From an uncultured Oscillospiraceae bacterium (GTDB lineage Bacteria; Bacillota; Clostridia; Oscillospirales; Ruminococcaceae): a stretch of DNA of 55,230 nt. Location of the stretch: assembly GCA_910587135.1 (NCBI GenBank), contig CAJULF010000015.1:1-55230 (forward strand), read 5' to 3'. The notes beneath the pieces were generated by a model, which was not told the origin of the DNA, did no database searches, and worked only from the letters and a program-made list of their open reading frames with translations. Positions 1-7,704 of this stretch are shown piece by piece. The translations under genes and the position numbers were made by a program. The stretch's first letter is position 1. Every line of letters starts with the position of its first letter.

Positions 1-218
1 GTGCGTTTGCGAACGCAAACGCACGCGGTTTCCGTTAGGCATGCGGAGTGAAGCGCAGCGTAACGGAGTATGACTAACGGAAATTTTGAAATTTTTTTAA
101 ATAATTAGCCTTAGGTCAACCTTTATATACAGTCTGACATTTGCCATTCGGCAAATGTTTATTTTTTGAAATTTCATGCGCCGAAGTTGCGTTGTGGATA
201 GGCTTTTTCTACAGACTG
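1..218 (+). repeat. Composite copy of the modular palindromic repeat (cut by window edge)
   Basis: The stretch opens with a 24-base near-perfect palindrome (GTGCGTTTGCG, AA, then its complement). A TTTCCGTTAG/CTAACGGAAA arm pair follows, then the right module (TTTAAATAATTAG, AGGTCAAC, TTTATATACAG) ending near 132. A small ACATTTGCC/GGCAAATGT hairpin lies at 137-158. Positions 159-218 are an inverted left module, with GAAATTTCATGCGCCG and a CAGACTG end. The same parts recur at 21605-21704 and, inverted, at 24243-24455. No coding region is supported in 1-427. Confidence 0.8.
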
Positions 219-253
219 TTGTCCCCGCTGCCCTCACAGCGGGGACAGTTTTA
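219..253 (+). terminator. Terminator-like hairpin with short T run
   Basis: GTCCCCGCTG at 221-230 pairs with CAGCGGGGAC at 237-246 around a six-base loop, and TTTT follows at 249-252. It could end a plus-strand transcript that begins left of the window. The T run is short. Confidence 0.5.
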
Positions 254-334
254 TAGCTTGCGGTTATGAAGCGGACTGTGCCGGAAATTATATGCCATAT
301 ACCATTCAAAAAGTCAGCGGTTTTATTTTAGAGC

Positions 335-363
335 TTGAAAAAAACAGAAGTATGTGCTATAAT
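335..363 (+). promoter_or_regulatory. Sigma-A promoter of the EAL gene
   Basis: TTGAAA at 335-340, a 17-base spacer, and TATAAT at 358-363 with a TG extension just upstream (TGC before the -10). The stretch AGTATGTGCTATAAT is also found in the promoter of the tRNA-like unit at 5586-5614. Confidence 0.75.
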
Positions 364-427
364 AGGTTCAAGTAATATTATCATAGAGCGTGTTCGCAAA
401 CGCGCTCCTGTACAGGGGGGAAATGCT

Positions 428-1636
428 ATGAGTATTGATATCAATAGGGACAATATCGGAACGCTTATAAAAAAGGCGATTGAAAACAAGGAGATCAAGG
501 TTTACTATCAGCCCAAGCACAACGCGGTAAACGGAAAAATTCAAGGCGCGGAGGCTCTGGCGCGGTGGCAGATGTCGGACGGCGTAATGATATCGCCGGG
601 TATGTTCATTCCGCTGTTGGAGGAATTGGGGCTTATTGTCGATCTTGACTGGTACATGCTTTGCGAAACTTGTCTTTTTCTTGCGAACGAGCTCAAGGCG
701 GGGCGGCACGTTGTTACGGTATCGGTGAACTTTTCGCGATTCCACGCCAAAGAGCCGAAATTTGCCGAGCGGCTTGCTGAAACGGTAGACAAATACGGCA
801 TACCGCGCCGCCTTATCGAGGTAGAGATAACCGAATCGGCGTTGGCGTTCGACGGTGCAGACATAATCAAATTCGTCCGCGCCATAAAGGACGCGGGCTT
901 CGAGATATCGATAGACGACTTCGGGAGCGGTCTGTCCTCGCTGAATTTCGTAAAGGACGTTCCCGCGTCGGTGCTGAAAATCGACAAATCGCTTCTTAGC
1001 GGAAACTGCGAAAACGAGAAGGAGCGCATAGTGCTCGAGAGCATTTTTGATTTTGCGCACCGCCTTAAGCTGACCACGGTTGCCGAGGGTGTGGAAACCA
1101 AGGAGCAGCTCGGATTTCTCCGCACCTGCGGCTGCGAATTGATACAGGGCTTTCTTTTCGCGAAGCCCATGCCCGAAGAGGATTTTCGTGAAGCGCTGAA
1201 AAGCGCCGATTCCGCTCACGAAACAGAGGATATCCTGCTCACACTGCCGCCCGCAAGCGCGACTCAGCTTCTGCTTGACGCGGTATTCAGGCGCTATCCT
1301 CTGGTGATACTCAGCAACTTAAGCCGAAACAGCTTCTACATGATGGCGTACGAGCAGTTCTCAACGCGCTCCTGCCCTTCGACAGGCGTGTATACGGAGC
1401 TTATTGTGCACGGAGCGTCCACAATGCACCCTGACGACAGAAAATTGTTTTCCGATACGTTTGATGTTCAGGATCAGATCGGAGCATACGAGAACGGTCA
1501 GCGCGAACGCGCGGTAGTCACCCGTCAGCTTGGCGACGACGGGATATACCGTCGTGTGGAAACCACCAACTACTACATGAAAAATCCCGCGTCGGAGGAT
1601 ATTCTGGCTATCACGCTGTCGAGGGCTGTTGAATAA
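428..1636 (+). CDS. EAL-domain protein with C-terminal PAS-like domain (candidate c-di-GMP phosphodiesterase)
   Basis: This 402-residue cytoplasmic protein has the EAL signature at residues 42-44 (GAEALARW), an EITES motif near 139 and an IDDFGSGLSS motif near 161-170. A KID and an AEGVET motif with an IQGFLFAKPMP ending follow, so the catalytic set of an active cyclic-di-GMP phosphodiesterase appears intact. Residues from about 275 to the end (MHPDDRKLF, then GDDGIYRRV) resemble a PAS/PAC sensor module. No GGDEF domain or membrane segment is present. The start at 428 follows a GGGGGG tract; an upstream in-frame TTG at 335 lies inside the promoter and was rejected. It is a single-gene unit with its own promoter and terminator. 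Activity is inferred from the motifs. Confidence 0.88.
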   Translation: MSIDINRDNIGTLIKKAIENKEIKVYYQPKHNAVNGKIQGAEALARWQMSDGVMISPGMFIPLLEELGLIVDLDWYMLCETCLFLANELKAGRHVVTVSVNFSRFHAKEPKFAERLAETVDKYGIPRRLIEVEITESALAFDGADIIKFVRAIKDAGFEISIDDFGSGLSSLNFVKDVPASVLKIDKSLLSGNCENEKERIVLESIFDFAHRLKLTTVAEGVETKEQLGFLRTCGCELIQGFLFAKPMPEEDFREALKSADSAHETEDILLTLPPASATQLLLDAVFRRYPLVILSNLSRNSFYMMAYEQFSTRSCPSTGVYTELIVHGASTMHPDDRKLFSDTFDVQDQIGAYENGQRERAVVTRQLGDDGIYRRVETTNYYMKNPASEDILAITLSRAVE

Positions 1637-1677
1637 CGTCAAGGGTCTGTTATGAGTATTGCCTGTGAGGGTATTTA

Positions 1678-1716
1678 AAGCGGTTGCTATATTGCAACCG
1701 TTTATACTTTTTGTTA
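1678..1716 (+). terminator. Terminator after the EAL gene
   Basis: CGGTTGC at 1681-1687 pairs with GCAACCG at 1694-1700 and a T-rich stretch follows (TTTATACTTTTTG). A second short hairpin (CCGCTG/CAGCGG) lies just downstream near 1722-1737. Confidence 0.7.
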
Positions 1717-1779
1717 TTCCCCGCTGAAAACAGCGGCGCGGATTTTGCATAATTTTTTGATTTTGCCGCGTCTTAACTC

Positions 1780-1808
1780 TTGACTTCTTTAATAACGTAT
1801 GTTATAAT
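1780..1808 (+). promoter_or_regulatory. Sigma-A promoter of the hemerythrin gene
   Basis: TTGACT at 1780-1785, a 17-base spacer, TATAAT at 1803-1808. The transcript would begin near 1815, giving a leader of about 28 bases. Confidence 0.75.
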
Positions 1809-1842
1809 ATACCTAGATTATTGCGGTAAAGGAGCGGTTGTG

Positions 1843-2730
1843 ATGGAGCAGGAAGTTTTCGAGTGGAAAGACGATTATAATATCGGCGTCGAGAAGATTG
1901 ACAGCGCGCATAAGGAGCTTTTTTCACTTGTAAATCGTATAATAAATAATTTTATGGACAAGAATTTTGATAAGAACAAGATTACCTGCGTGGAGGCGAT
2001 AAAATACCTGAAAAGCTACACCATAAAGCATTTCGCGGAGGAAGAGGAGTATCAGCTGTCCATCAATTATTCCGGCTATAAAACTCATAAAAAAATCCAC
2101 GATAATATGAGGTGCGTGGTTATTCCGGCGCTTGAAAAGGAGGTAGCAATCAAAAGCTACTCCAAGGAGTCGCTGGAGCATTTTGCGGGTGCGTGCGCGG
2201 GCTGGCTTGCGGCTCATGTGCTTATTGAGGATCAGGCGATAACCGGAAAGACCAAAAGCAAATGGAAGCTGGATGCCGACGCCAACAACGAGGATACTCT
2301 TGACGATATAGTGAGGGAGTATATAAGAGGTCTGTTCCGTATGAACGCAAATCTTGTAAGCAAACACTACGCGGGACATAAGCTTGGCAAGCTGTTTTGC
2401 TACAACGACATTGTGTCCGATTCAAAAGGAACGGTGTATTCGGTCGTAACGGCTATCGAGGAGAGCATGCTTGAGGCTGTGGCGTCAAGGCTGATAAACT
2501 CGGCGGTTTATGAACTGGACGCGGTCATTCTCTCCATGATATCGGAGATGTTCCGTTCGTTCAACATGGAGGTTATGCTGGCATATCTGCGGGATTCGCT
2601 TGCGGGAGTTGAAAGCAAGGTCATTCCGAACGACGAATTTTATAAAATTTATGATGGCGTATACCCCGAATGCAGTATGCTTTGGCGCACAGAGTACGGA
2701 TATATGGCATTCTGCATAAGCAGGAAATAA
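1843..2730 (+). CDS. Bacteriohemerythrin-domain protein with an extra C-terminal domain
   Basis: The 295-residue product begins EWKDDYNIGVEKIDSAH, the typical start of a bacteriohemerythrin. Within the first 140 residues it carries the iron ligand pattern: DSAHKELF, then HFAEEEEY, HKKIHDN and HVLIEDQ. These domains bind oxygen or nitric oxide, or sense redox state, through a di-iron centre. Stand-alone bacteriohemerythrins are about 135 residues. Here a further 150 residues follow, including a stretch (LEAVASRLINS, then a helical EMFRSFN region) that faintly resembles the CheX/CheC fold; that assignment is weak. ATG at 1843 was chosen over an in-frame ATG at 1780 because GGAG at 1831-1834 is correctly spaced and 1780 lies in the -35 element. 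It is monocistronic. Confidence 0.85.
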   Translation: MEQEVFEWKDDYNIGVEKIDSAHKELFSLVNRIINNFMDKNFDKNKITCVEAIKYLKSYTIKHFAEEEEYQLSINYSGYKTHKKIHDNMRCVVIPALEKEVAIKSYSKESLEHFAGACAGWLAAHVLIEDQAITGKTKSKWKLDADANNEDTLDDIVREYIRGLFRMNANLVSKHYAGHKLGKLFCYNDIVSDSKGTVYSVVTAIEESMLEAVASRLINSAVYELDAVILSMISEMFRSFNMEVMLAYLRDSLAGVESKVIPNDEFYKIYDGVYPECSMLWRTEYGYMAFCISRK

Positions 2731-2735
2731 AACTA

Positions 2736-2760
2736 TCCCGCGCCCCGGAAAGGCGCGGGA
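2736..2760. terminator. Bidirectional terminator between convergent genes
   Basis: TCCCGCGCC at 2736-2744 pairs with GGCGCGGGA at 2752-2760. It lies between the stop codons of the hemerythrin gene (plus) and the LRR gene (minus). T runs are weak on both sides. Confidence 0.6.
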
Positions 2761-2766
2761 TATGTG

Positions 2767-4362
2767 TTATCTGTTCCGCGACAGGTATTCCCCGTATTCG
2801 GGATATCTGTCCTTTATTTTTTCGCAGACTATTTTTGCGTATCTGAGGTGGGTGCGCAGATATTCCTCATAAATGCCCGCGTCAGATTGATCTCTCTCTC
2901 GGGTGCTCCGCAGAACGTCTATCGCGATAAGAATGCGGTCGCGCTGGTTAAGCTTCTTGACCTCGGTGCGGTGCGTAAATTCGGGGGGCACGGGGTATTC
3001 CACCCTGCCCGAGGTGAATATTTCGTCCCAGACCGTCTGTCGGAACTGATACCAGCCCACATAGTCCTCCCATTCGCAGAATGCCGTGAGCAGCTCCGCG
3101 TGAAGTATCTCGCCGATAAGCTCGGCGGGCGGGATAAACTGTCTGTATTCATCGTAAATGTTCAACCAGCTCACCTCGCGCAGGGCGCGGCACATGGGAG
3201 AAAATATCCTGCCCTGCAACGAAACGTCGTGCATTTCCAGCCGTTTCAGCGCGGGCGTTTTAAAGGCGCACTCTTTTATAGACAGATCGAAAAAGCTGTG
3301 GATTATCTTTATTTCCTCCGCATCGTCCAGATCCACCGACCCCGAGGGCAGCGTTTTGCTGTTTGGCTTAAGCGTGATATTTCTGCCGTTCTTTTCCGAG
3401 GGATTTTCCGTTATCCCAAGCATTGTCATATAGGCATAGGGTCTGCCGTCGGAATACCATGCGGCAACATATTCGGGAAACCAGAGGTGCTTGATATTTG
3501 TCGGAACGAGCACCTTTATATCCCTGCTGAAGGACTCGCCATAGAAGTAGCCCGTCTCATTGGGGAAAGCGTCGTTGAAAAAGACGTTCGTGCACTTCGA
3601 GAAGTCCAGCGCGCACCTCGTGTTTACCGCGTTTTTGCCGAGCGTGACCACTGTGCGTGGGAATTTCACCTCCGCGCCAACTCCCACCATAAATACGTCC
3701 ATGCCGGTAACGTCGTTGTGCCGCAGTATCAGCTTATATTTTTTGTGCATGGGAGTTCCCGCGAACGCCCGCCCATCGTCAAGGCAGACCCGGTTGTTTG
3801 ACGCGAAGCTTTCCAGCCCGCTGCGGAAAAAGGCGTTCTCGCCGATGGTGCGCAGGCTGTTTGGCAGTATGATATGCCTTAAATTTCCGCAGAGCCTGAA
3901 CGCGCTCTCCCCAATGGACATAAGCCCCTCGGGCAGCCGCACATACTCCAGCCGCCTGCACAATAAAAAGCTCTCCTTGGGGATATCTTTCACGCCATCG
4001 CCGAATACCACGCTCCTGACCTCGCTGCGCGAAAATGCCCCCTCACCGATCTTTCTTACCGAGTCGGGTATCATCACCTGCTCGATAAGGGGCGGGTCGG
4101 AGATATTTTTTACCGCAAAGGCTTCTTTGCCTATCTCGTTTACGGGCAGCCCGCCGATACGGCTCGGGATAACGAGCCGACTGCCGCTGCCGTGGTAGTT
4201 GGTTATGCGCACGCTTTTTGATTTTTTTCGGAACGCCCAGCCCTGCTCCGCCGCCTGCCTTTCGGTGAGCTCCACGGCGGGAATATCGGCGCTCGGGAGC
4301 TCTCGGCTTTTGGGGATAAATATTTCGTCTTCCGTGGGGCAATGCGCTTTTATCTCAATCAT
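2767..4362 (-). CDS. BspA-type leucine-rich repeat protein, no signal peptide
   Basis: This 531-residue protein has LRR_5 (BspA/Treponema-type) repeats between about residues 60 and 240, recognisable from VMIPDSVRKIGEGAFSRS, VRLPEGLMSIGESAFRLCG and IILPNSLRTIGENAFFRSG. BspA proteins are usually exported adhesins, but no signal peptide, lipobox or anchor is visible here, so it is probably cytoplasmic or intracellularly regulatory. The C-terminal 200 residues are less regular and I recognise no domain there. The start follows GGAGAAGGAG. It lies 15 bases after the SDR gene and is probably cotranscribed with it. The biological role is unknown. Confidence 0.85.
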   Translation of the reverse strand: MIEIKAHCPTEDEIFIPKSRELPSADIPAVELTERQAAEQGWAFRKKSKSVRITNYHGSGSRLVIPSRIGGLPVNEIGKEAFAVKNISDPPLIEQVMIPDSVRKIGEGAFSRSEVRSVVFGDGVKDIPKESFLLCRRLEYVRLPEGLMSIGESAFRLCGNLRHIILPNSLRTIGENAFFRSGLESFASNNRVCLDDGRAFAGTPMHKKYKLILRHNDVTGMDVFMVGVGAEVKFPRTVVTLGKNAVNTRCALDFSKCTNVFFNDAFPNETGYFYGESFSRDIKVLVPTNIKHLWFPEYVAAWYSDGRPYAYMTMLGITENPSEKNGRNITLKPNSKTLPSGSVDLDDAEEIKIIHSFFDLSIKECAFKTPALKRLEMHDVSLQGRIFSPMCRALREVSWLNIYDEYRQFIPPAELIGEILHAELLTAFCEWEDYVGWYQFRQTVWDEIFTSGRVEYPVPPEFTHRTEVKKLNQRDRILIAIDVLRSTRERDQSDAGIYEEYLRTHLRYAKIVCEKIKDRYPEYGEYLSRNR

Positions 4363-4377
4363 ATTATTCTCCTTCTC

Positions 4378-5403
4378 CTAAAAATCGATAATTCTGTAAT
4401 CCTTGTAGAATGTTCCGCTGTCCTTTATCTTTTCCTCGTCAAGATTTTTGGTGATGGGATAAAGAACCCTTGCTGCTCCGTCCTCAAAGGAAAGATACGG
4501 CTCAAAATCACGGCTTATTTTATATGCGGCGGGGAATTGGTTTGAAACCCAGCCCGGGTCGCAGGAATACACATATATCCTGTCCTTGGCGAAGTCCGAG
4601 GCGATGGAGTGGGTCATCATATTGAGTGAAGCCTTAGCCATGTTGGTGTGAACGTGCCGCGCCAGCTTCTGCTTTGTGTTGAATCTCCCCTCGACGGAGC
4701 TTACGTTTATCACGAATCTGTTGGCGGCATTCCCGCGCGCCAGACAGTTCCTCAGCCCGTTTGTGAGAAGAAATGGCGCGGTAACGTTGATGAGCTGTAC
4801 CTCCAGCAGTTCCCGAACGGATATCTCCTCGGGTTTGCGCACCCACGAGTTTTTCTCCGGAGTTTCCCCATAGTCGGGGTAATCGGTCAGCTTGCCTTCG
4901 GGAACGACCGAGAGCGTCCCCTCGTCTGCACGCATAGGCAGAAGATGAGTGCCGCTGTCAAGCAGCAGTTCTTTTTCGTGTGTATCAAGCGCCGCGTAGT
5001 AGTCGGCGGATTTTTTTACGGTTTGCGCCGCGTTGTTTATCAGAATATCCAGACCGCCGCATATTCCCTCGATTTGTCCGACAAGCTCACCTATTCGGTC
5101 AACGCGCATAAGGTCGAAGCCTATGATATACAGCCTATCCTTGAAGCTGTCGTAATCGGGTTCGTTCATGTAGTTTTCAAGCGCGGTTTTCGGGTAGCGC
5201 GTAACGGCGATAACGCTCGCGCCCTGCCGAAGCAGCCGCAGGCACACGGCATAGCCTATTTTTATCCTGCCGCCCGTAACGCAGGCAAAGCGTCCGCTCA
5301 TATCGCGGAGGGTCTCCCGCATCTGACGGTTAAGCTCCGCGCATTCGGGGCATATCCCGTAGCGCTCCATATTTCTGCGGCGGCAGATAAGGCATACTCT
5401 CAT
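4378..5403 (-). CDS. Atypical short-chain dehydrogenase/reductase with N-terminal zinc ribbon
   Basis: The 341-residue product has an N-terminal CxxC...CxxC cluster (Cys4, Cys7, Cys18, Cys21), likely a small zinc ribbon. A Rossmann fold follows, with cofactor motif TGGRIKIG at 43-50 and an NNAAQT motif. In the catalytic segment HTNMAKAS the Lys is Lys257, but the residue four before it, normally Tyr, is Thr253. From memory, this Thr-for-Tyr form occurs in a subgroup of SDR-like proteins, so it may be a group trait rather than decay. The substrate is unknown. ATG at 5403 is preceded by AAGGAGC with 9-base spacing; an upstream in-frame start at 5433 lacks such a site. It is first in a two-gene unit with the LRR gene. 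Confidence 0.8.
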   Translation of the reverse strand: MRVCLICRRRNMERYGICPECAELNRQMRETLRDMSGRFACVTGGRIKIGYAVCLRLLRQGASVIAVTRYPKTALENYMNEPDYDSFKDRLYIIGFDLMRVDRIGELVGQIEGICGGLDILINNAAQTVKKSADYYAALDTHEKELLLDSGTHLLPMRADEGTLSVVPEGKLTDYPDYGETPEKNSWVRKPEEISVRELLEVQLINVTAPFLLTNGLRNCLARGNAANRFVINVSSVEGRFNTKQKLARHVHTNMAKASLNMMTHSIASDFAKDRIYVYSCDPGWVSNQFPAAYKISRDFEPYLSFEDGAARVLYPITKNLDEEKIKDSGTFYKDYRIIDF

Positions 5404-5433
5404 ATTGCAGTGCTCCTTTCGACTTGAGTGCAC

Positions 5434-5579
5434 CTCTAAAACCTTGTTTGAGCCAAAATGGGCAGTGCACGCCGCCTGCGTCGTTAATCATCCTCGCAAG
5501 GCATCAAGCCTTGCTCCGTCGGCTTTCTTTGCAGCCGACGCACCCTGCCCATTTTGCCTTTTCAAACCGGTTTTTAGAG
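5434..5579. repeat. 146-bp palindromic element (second repeat family)
   Basis: Long imperfect terminal inverted repeats begin CTCTAAAACC at 5434 and end GGTTTTTAGAG at 5579. They share CAAAATGGGCAG and GCGTCG on the inner side, about 45 bases per arm with gaps. The centre holds two more hairpins: GCAAGGC/GCCTTGC, and GTCGGCT paired with AGCCGAC. No ORF is supported. It lies between the SDR gene start and the promoter of the tRNA-like unit. It resembles a non-autonomous palindromic element; no second copy occurs in this window. Confidence 0.75.
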
Positions 5580-5585
5580 CCGCCC

Positions 5586-5614
5586 TTGACATTTCTGAAA
5601 GTATGTGCTATAAT
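5586..5614 (+). promoter_or_regulatory. Sigma-A promoter of the tRNA-like unit
   Basis: TTGACA at 5586-5591, a 17-base spacer, TATAAT at 5609-5614 with a TG extension. It lies 7 bases after the palindromic element. The only candidate product downstream is the tRNA-like sequence at 5681. Confidence 0.75.
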
Positions 5615-5680
5615 TAATGTGTCGGTAGTTTATATAAAATATCTTCCCACATTGAAGAAGAAGCGGCATGCCTCCCGACA

Positions 5681-5754
5681 GCCCGTATAGCTCAACGTGA
5701 GAGCGCCCCTCCTGCTAAGAGCGGGAGACCGCGGTTCAACTCCGCGGACGGGTC
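5681..5754 (+). tRNA. tRNA-like gene with GCT anticodon loop but a short variable loop
   Basis: The sequence folds as a cloverleaf. The acceptor is GCCCGTA against GACGGGT (one G-T pair and one A-G mismatch). The D arm is GCTC/GAGC with a 7-base loop lacking the usual GG. The anticodon loop is CTGCTAA (anticodon GCT at 5714-5716) on a stem with one C-C mismatch. The T arm is strong (CGCGG, TTCAACT, CCGCG). A GCT anticodon would decode AGC/AGT serine codons, yet bacterial tRNA-Ser has a long variable arm and this has only about five bases. No CCA is encoded. A promoter and a terminator bracket it, so it is probably transcribed. It may be a non-canonical or regulatory tRNA, or a pseudo-tRNA. 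Confidence 0.55.
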
Positions 5755-5769
5755 ATTTTTGTATATCGG

Positions 5770-5801
5770 CGCGGAGTTCGGAAACGAGCTTCGCGTTTTT
5801 A
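5770..5801 (+). terminator. Terminator of the tRNA-like unit
   Basis: CGCGGAGTTCG at 5770-5780, loop GAAA, then CGAGCTTCGCG at 5785-5795 (pairing includes two G-T pairs), followed directly by TTTTT. It lies 15 bases after the tRNA-like sequence. Confidence 0.7.
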
Positions 5802-5803
5802 TG

Positions 5804-5837
5804 TAAAAAAATCCCGCAGACAAGGGGGTGTCTGCGG
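5804..5837 (-). terminator. Minus-strand terminator downstream of the bioY operon
   Basis: CCGCAGACA at 5814-5822 pairs with TGTCTGCGG at 5829-5837. The A run at 5805-5811 becomes a T run on the minus strand. It lies about 240 bases beyond the AEC transporter stop; the AT-rich interval 5838-6076 holds nothing else recognisable. Confidence 0.65.
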
Positions 5838-6076
5838 CAACTCAAATCAATCAGCCGACTGTTTGGGGAAAACAGTTTTTCTCGGCTTAAATAATTGGGG
5901 AAAATATATTAAGAAGTATGTTAGCAAAAAGCTACTATACTATCTTTCAAATATTTATTACTCTATAATTATACCATCAAACGGCAAATTTTTCAACACT
6001 AATAACCACCAAATTTTGCTAATGTTTTTTGGCAGATTTGCACAATTTATATGCGCTTGACCCGTATTAAAGCCCG

Positions 6077-7024
6077 TCAAGGTATCAGCATACTTGTCAT
6101 AAGCTCGGAAATCAAGAGTATCAGGGGCATTGTAAGTATGCTGAGGATAGTGGACACGGTAAAGTGATTGGCGGCATATTCCGCGTCGTGCCCGTATTTA
6201 TACGAGAACATGATAGTTGCCGAGGCGGTGGGAGCGGCTGCCGCAATAAGTATAACATTTATGACCGTCCCGCTTATCCCGAAAATTCTCAGCGGAATAA
6301 ACACCGCAGCAAGCAGCACAGGGATAATGATAAGTTTGAATGCCTGCACGTAATAAACTCGCTTCAGCCTGAAGCCTTCAAACAGACCCGCTTTGGCAAT
6401 AGTTGCCCCCGATACCAGCATGGCGAGCGGAGTGTTGGTCGCTCCGAGGTAGTCCAGCGGCAGCTGAATAATTCCCGGAAGCCGAAGTCCCGTAAAGAAC
6501 GTCACCAGACCCAGCACTATCGCCATTATAGACGGGGATACAAGCACTTTTGCGAACTGCTTTAGTCCTCCCTTTTCGCTGCCCATGACACAGACGCCGT
6601 GTGTCCACATAAAAATATTGAACATGGTGATGTAGGCGGTGAGGAAGAACACGCCGTCACTGCCAAAAACCGCTTCCACAAGCGGTATCCCCATAAAAGC
6701 GCAGTTGGAGTAGGCAAATGCAAACCGCTCTATGGCACTGTTTGCTCTGCATTTTCTCACTGCGATATGCGCCGCGATAACGAATATGCCCTGAGCCGCC
6801 AGCGCCAGCGCCATTGCGCACAGCAGTCCGTACAGCATATCCGAATTGAACTCCGTCTGATAGGAATTGAAGATGACGATGGGATTGATTATCGAGATCG
6901 TGATGTTGGAGAGCTGTCTTGTAGCCTCCTCGCCCAGCAGCTTTTTCTTGTGGAGAAAATAGCCGACAAAAAGCAATATAAACATCACGACCGCCTGAAA
7001 CGCTATTACCGAAGCGGATTGCAT
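6077..7024 (-). CDS. AEC-family (auxin efflux carrier-like) transporter
   Basis: This 315-residue integral membrane protein has about ten hydrophobic segments in two halves, the layout of the AEC/BASS-like transporters. Recognisable stretches include an N-terminal FVGYFLHKKKLL loop, the NISITIINPIVIFNSY segment and a C-terminal AAPTASATIMFSYKYG segment typical of the family. AEC proteins move organic anions such as malate in several bacteria; the substrate here cannot be read from sequence. ATG at 7024 is preceded by a TTG in frame; ATG with a GCGGGG upstream is preferred. It starts 14 bases after bioY ends, so the two are almost certainly cotranscribed. Confidence 0.85.
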   Translation of the reverse strand: MQSASVIAFQAVVMFILLFVGYFLHKKKLLGEEATRQLSNITISIINPIVIFNSYQTEFNSDMLYGLLCAMALALAAQGIFVIAAHIAVRKCRANSAIERFAFAYSNCAFMGIPLVEAVFGSDGVFFLTAYITMFNIFMWTHGVCVMGSEKGGLKQFAKVLVSPSIMAIVLGLVTFFTGLRLPGIIQLPLDYLGATNTPLAMLVSGATIAKAGLFEGFRLKRVYYVQAFKLIIIPVLLAAVFIPLRIFGISGTVINVILIAAAAPTASATIMFSYKYGHDAEYAANHFTVSTILSILTMPLILLISELMTSMLIP

Positions 7025-7038
7025 CAAATCGCCCCGCT

Positions 7039-7602
7039 TTACATATTAGTCAGATAGGTGTTAAGTCTTGCTTGAAGCGGTTTTGCAATAGCGGTTGCCA
7101 CAGCTATTTTAACACCGTCGCCAATAAGGAAAGGCACAACGCAGCTCATAAGTGCCGCTGCCAGTCCCGAACCGGTGGCAATCATAAACCAAGCTGTACC
7201 GAAGGCGTAGAGCGCGACCGTGCCGACTGCCATTCCAACGGGCATAAAGAGGATTTTGTTATTGAATCTTTCCGAAAAAAAGCCGGTGATATATGCCAGC
7301 GGAACATATCCGATTATGTATCCGCCCGTAACTCCCAGAAGCTTGGCAAATCCGCCTGTAAACCCCGTAAACACAGGAAGTCCCACCGCGCCGATAAGTA
7401 TGAACACAGCAACCGCGACGGTAGCGCGCTTTCCACCGAGAAGAGCGCTGCCGAGGTAGATGGCAAACGTTCCCAGCGAGATGGGAACAAGCCCGGGCAA
7501 GGGTATTGAAAAGGGCGATGCGACGCAGATAAGAGCCGCTACAATAGCGGTAAAAACCATAGCGCGTATGTTTAATTTCTTGTTTTCTTTCATTTCGTTC
7601 AT
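7039..7602 (-). CDS. bioY: Biotin transporter BioY (ECF S component)
   Basis: The 187-residue protein has six hydrophobic segments and BioY hallmarks: VASPFSIPLPGLVPISLGTFAIYL near the N terminus, then AVGLPVFTGFTGGFAKLLGVTGGYIIGY, and a C-terminal FLIGDGVKIAVA. BioY is the substrate-binding S component that captures biotin and works with the shared energy-coupling module EcfA-EcfA'-EcfT, not encoded in this window. ATG at 7602 was chosen because AAAGGAAAGAG precedes it and the BioY match starts there. It lies downstream of a TetR regulator and 14 bases upstream of the AEC transporter. Confidence 0.93.
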   Translation of the reverse strand: MNEMKENKKLNIRAMVFTAIVAALICVASPFSIPLPGLVPISLGTFAIYLGSALLGGKRATVAVAVFILIGAVGLPVFTGFTGGFAKLLGVTGGYIIGYVPLAYITGFFSERFNNKILFMPVGMAVGTVALYAFGTAWFMIATGSGLAAALMSCVVPFLIGDGVKIAVATAIAKPLQARLNTYLTNM

Positions 7603-7704
7603 TGTTTCTCTTTCCTTTTTCAGTTTATTTTTTTGATATCCCTTAACCGGACGCGGCGAATGCAGATACACAGCACACATCTGATGGTATTGGGTAATCA
7701 ACTC

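Noticed and set aside
2764..3801. 345-codon plus-strand open frame opposite the LRR gene
   Set aside because: The sense LRR protein has clear repeats; the other frame lacks any domain or start signal.
5405..5690. Overlapping small open frames at 5405-5690
   Set aside because: They run through the palindromic element and the promoter of the tRNA-like unit and lack coding signals.
5681..5754. Ordinary tRNA-Ser(GCT)
   Set aside because: The long variable arm is missing and stems contain mismatches, so it was listed only as tRNA-like.
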